From: Leishmania mexicana MHOM/GT/2001/U1103
Lineage: Eukaryota; Euglenozoa; Kinetoplastea; Trypanosomatida; Trypanosomatidae
Direction: 5' to 3'
Assembly (NCBI RefSeq): GCF_000234665.1
Contig: NC_018336.1
Location: 723,069 to 787,068, forward strand
Length of the DNA stretch: 64,000 bases
The position numbers and the translations under genes were made by a program. Shown here piece after piece: positions 62,801 through 64,000 of this stretch. Below the pieces are notes generated by a model. That model was not told the origin of the DNA and did not search any database. It saw only the letters and a program-made list of their open reading frames with translations. Each line of letters begins with the position of its first letter. Position 1 is the stretch's first letter.

Positions 62801-63225
62801 AGGCCACTCGCATCCTCGGTAACATCAGCTACACGAACGCGGGACGCGACTGGATGGAGGCGAACCGCTGCGACGAGGTGGTAGTGCTCTTCCTCGGGCA
62901 TGAGGATTTGCGCGTGGTGTACAACTGCTGCGGGGTGCTGCTCAATCTGACGGCAGCCTCGCCGTGCCGCATCGTGCAGGATCCAGAGCTGCTGCAAACG
63001 ATGCTCTCCTACACGTCGCGGTACACCGACCAGGACAGAGTCGGGGCAGTGGCCGCTCTCGAGGAGGCGCGGCTGCGTCAGGAGCAGCAGGAGCAGCAGC
63101 AGCAGTGCGGTGGGGATGTGAAGGAACTCGCGTCTGAGGCGAGCAGCCACGTTGGACAGATTTCGGATATTGTGGAGAAACTGCTCCTCAACGTACATGG
63201 CGTGCTTAACGCATCCGCCATATAG
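59887..63225 (+). CDS. Armadillo-repeat protein, ARMC2-like
   Basis: With the first ATG at 59887 the protein has 1112 residues. The N-terminal 300 residues are Ser/Pro/Arg-rich. They include a conserved-looking motif (VIRLLRDARAAVQD ... RPETPLETF, then SRTAASLHARRP) that resembles the N-terminal signature of ARMC2. Helical segments begin near residue 325. ARM-type repeats run to about 1050; the clearest is NVEATVEATRILGNISY followed by RVVYNCCGVLLNLTAAS near 965-1030. A Glu/Gln-rich helix (about 1055-1080) comes near the end. ARMC2 is needed for assembly or transport of axonemal central-pair and radial-spoke components in flagellated cells, and its retention in a flagellated protist is expected. 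The family call rests on motif order and length; another ARM protein is the alternative. Confidence 0.7.
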   Translation: MPPKRPSGRSLGPVGPSSVTPSTRTPLHTQELLLFSSPISATPAKRSTSTNKRTGSSHAAGARQAGHSRGFSQHRQAPFSKAARESTERTRAEYEPLPEHYQAAPCTSFKGVSSIAVATPEVVTASANGSRVPLPPPRPQIPPANGAGLTVTATTTAPPIVASGAGSRVIRLLRDARAAVQDPIRPETPLETFAALPSRSTGVSADDLRPSRTAASLHARRPGGLESRSQRRLPAGWRLAPMAPPSSASASPSDAVLQIAGGSAAASLIAPDAKDTMSSSADPPVSVSHTSPMPPAGMLEPPGRLTADKDANNEQAGQPPAASRSHGMDAQEFSQLYHVAQQAGDSKIEQAVDLLLQLKQWLVTSLHSAAKTPALDGVAVACLQTTLLHFCRYWPTGATLRQAVDYCSSRNSDIEEFGSAEGSRAAASASTTLAPLLYAQRALLAATIMLQSFPVAALVAEPISFETMLRTLHIIAEAGLAEWVARETGALGALAEVLRLLAGPELGAQPQAVQWVEWVLDTVARCCEDAADTAAVTASHGAPQGAGDLSVPRPRQRLHSSGLSSATSRPLSGCGETDVIRGSGLVDGGVQNQLRRTQRRKKSCHAESSSHHLHPHPVNNASFADSISSGSPLSFIQSEGGGAAAAAFALLPPRIAPAEHENLLDHLVSLGFLSTLQRITDHALAQCAPSTGDRAGASAGDVLASLLPIIGTLYRCFAQSYPEELRGVGVLGTLTSMLNMCAADAATVEAAARTLVKLTYADECLAEMQAGTAVIAAAAHALHSQLFRTHADTPQESSIELLVSRLCGVMARVAEDSTAQQEYLVSTPMVDLLEALTTRYVTVSGPADAELEPFRDSLPLPPSPVLQAVVWVLGIASMSPQCPLQLVRSVTPPLVRLLAVLRKTPNMHLTAVYVLMCLSNLSYFFGAFESVELPHSEKDGGCASDWLPSLYSSLGLLLAHYLFEDNVEATVEATRILGNISYTNAGRDWMEANRCDEVVVLFLGHEDLRVVYNCCGVLLNLTAASPCRIVQDPELLQTMLSYTSRYTDQDRVGAVAALEEARLRQEQQEQQQQCGGDVKELASEASSHVGQISDIVEKLLLNVHGVLNASAI

Positions 63226-64000
63226 AAAACGTCGGCAGGGGCAACAAAGGCGCGCAGCAGGCTACCGTGCTGTGCCGCAGCCTGGCAACTGTTGCGCTTC
63301 AAGGTGATGTGCGTGTGGCGCTGCACACGAGGACTGTGTGTAGTGGTGTTTAGGGGCGACTCCTCACGTGTGCTCGTGCGGGCCATCCTGTACTTGCTGT
63401 GGTGGACTGTTCCGGCCCCCTCTCCCTTCCTCTCTTTCTTTCGCAGGGGCCGTTTCGCTCAGTCATGTACATAGCCGACGATGGTGTTGCTGCGTGTTGA
63501 TTGCATGTGTGTGTGTGTGCCACGCTAGTCGTTGCTTCGTCCCATCGATCGCTTCCTCAAATGGAGGGAGGAGAGGGGTCTTCGCGCCGTGGTAGCGCGC
63601 ACGGATGCATGTGCGAGCCCGCGCGCGTGTTCGTTGACCGGTGCGGCGACACGGATTTCGGTTGATGGGCAAGAAAGAAAAGAAAGAAAGACAACGTCAA
63701 CACCCGCAAGGACTCTCTCTTCTCTCCACCACACCGGAAAACTGGCGAGGCTGATGCACTGAGCACCAACGGTCAGACGCGCGCGCAGCACCTGAGATAC
63801 ACGCAAGCTGTGACACACCGAGCCAAAACAAGCGCCCCGTGTGTGCGGCTATGCCAATGCCGGCGACAGTGCGTCAACATGAGGGGTCTCGCCACGCATC
63901 TCGGATTTCTTGGGTCTTAGGGGACGGGAGAGAGAGAGTCACGACATACGCCTGCATCCGCTGAGGTCAAAGGTTGGCACGCGGCACACTTCACCTTCGC
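63226..64000. other. 3' flank of the ARMC2-like gene, end of window
   Basis: No supported gene. CT-rich tract near 63415-63445 and (GT)n near 63507-63518. The next gene of the cluster, if any, starts beyond the window. Confidence 0.4.

Overview
The window looks like the nuclear genome of a trypanosomatid, most likely Leishmania or a close Leishmaniinae relative. All 17 supported protein genes lie on the + strand and none shows an intron. Long spacers full of pyrimidine tracts, (CA)n, (TA)n and G/C homopolymers separate them. Coding regions are GC-rich with strong G/C at third positions. The repeats resemble kinetoplastid retroposons (SIDER/DIRE type). This fits the interior of one directional gene cluster that is transcribed polycistronically and processed by spliced-leader trans-splicing and polyadenylation. 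I see no strand switch, tRNA, rRNA or CRISPR array. There is one 100-base assembly gap at 55645-55744.

Layout: 0-11.3 kb holds a FOR20-like basal body protein, an ESCRT-III CHMP1/Vps46 protein, a GRWD1/Rrb1 ribosome-assembly WD40 protein, a PHO88/SND3-type ER membrane protein, a small Cys-rich hypothetical and a ribose-phosphate pyrophosphokinase. 14.3-28.3 kb holds a large polytopic membrane protein, a protein-only RNase P with a mitochondrial-type N-terminus, ribosomal protein eL37, a low-complexity protein with three evenly spaced poly-Phe motifs, and a probable mitochondrial protein with a C2H2-like motif. 29.9-47.2 kb holds a NEK kinase with a C-terminal PH domain, a SKP1/BTB-like protein split by a long insert, the gamma-secretase subunit PEN-2 and a CAPN7/PalB-type calpain with an intact catalytic triad. 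52-63.2 kb holds a four-TM protein with a giant cytoplasmic-type insert and an ARMC2-like armadillo protein.

The spacers are not empty. A family of ~0.5 kb dispersed repeats, best explained as SIDER retroposons with a Pr77-like signature, occurs at 31.9-32.4, 34.7-35.2, 41.5-41.9 and 58.7-59.0 kb. The first two form a large inverted repeat around a 2.3 kb loop. A decayed ingi-type element (RNase H tail plus C2H2 fingers in three frames) lies at about 57.0-58.7 kb. A second decayed element, with a reverse transcriptase that looks VIPER/TATE (DIRS)-like, lies at about 48.2-50.9 kb.

The neighbouring genes serve unrelated pathways: cilium/basal body, endosome, ribosome, tRNA processing, nucleotide synthesis and proteolysis. 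That is normal for trypanosomatid clusters, where position says little about function. Starts were set at ATG codons; where an open frame ran upstream without an ATG, the first plausible ATG was used.
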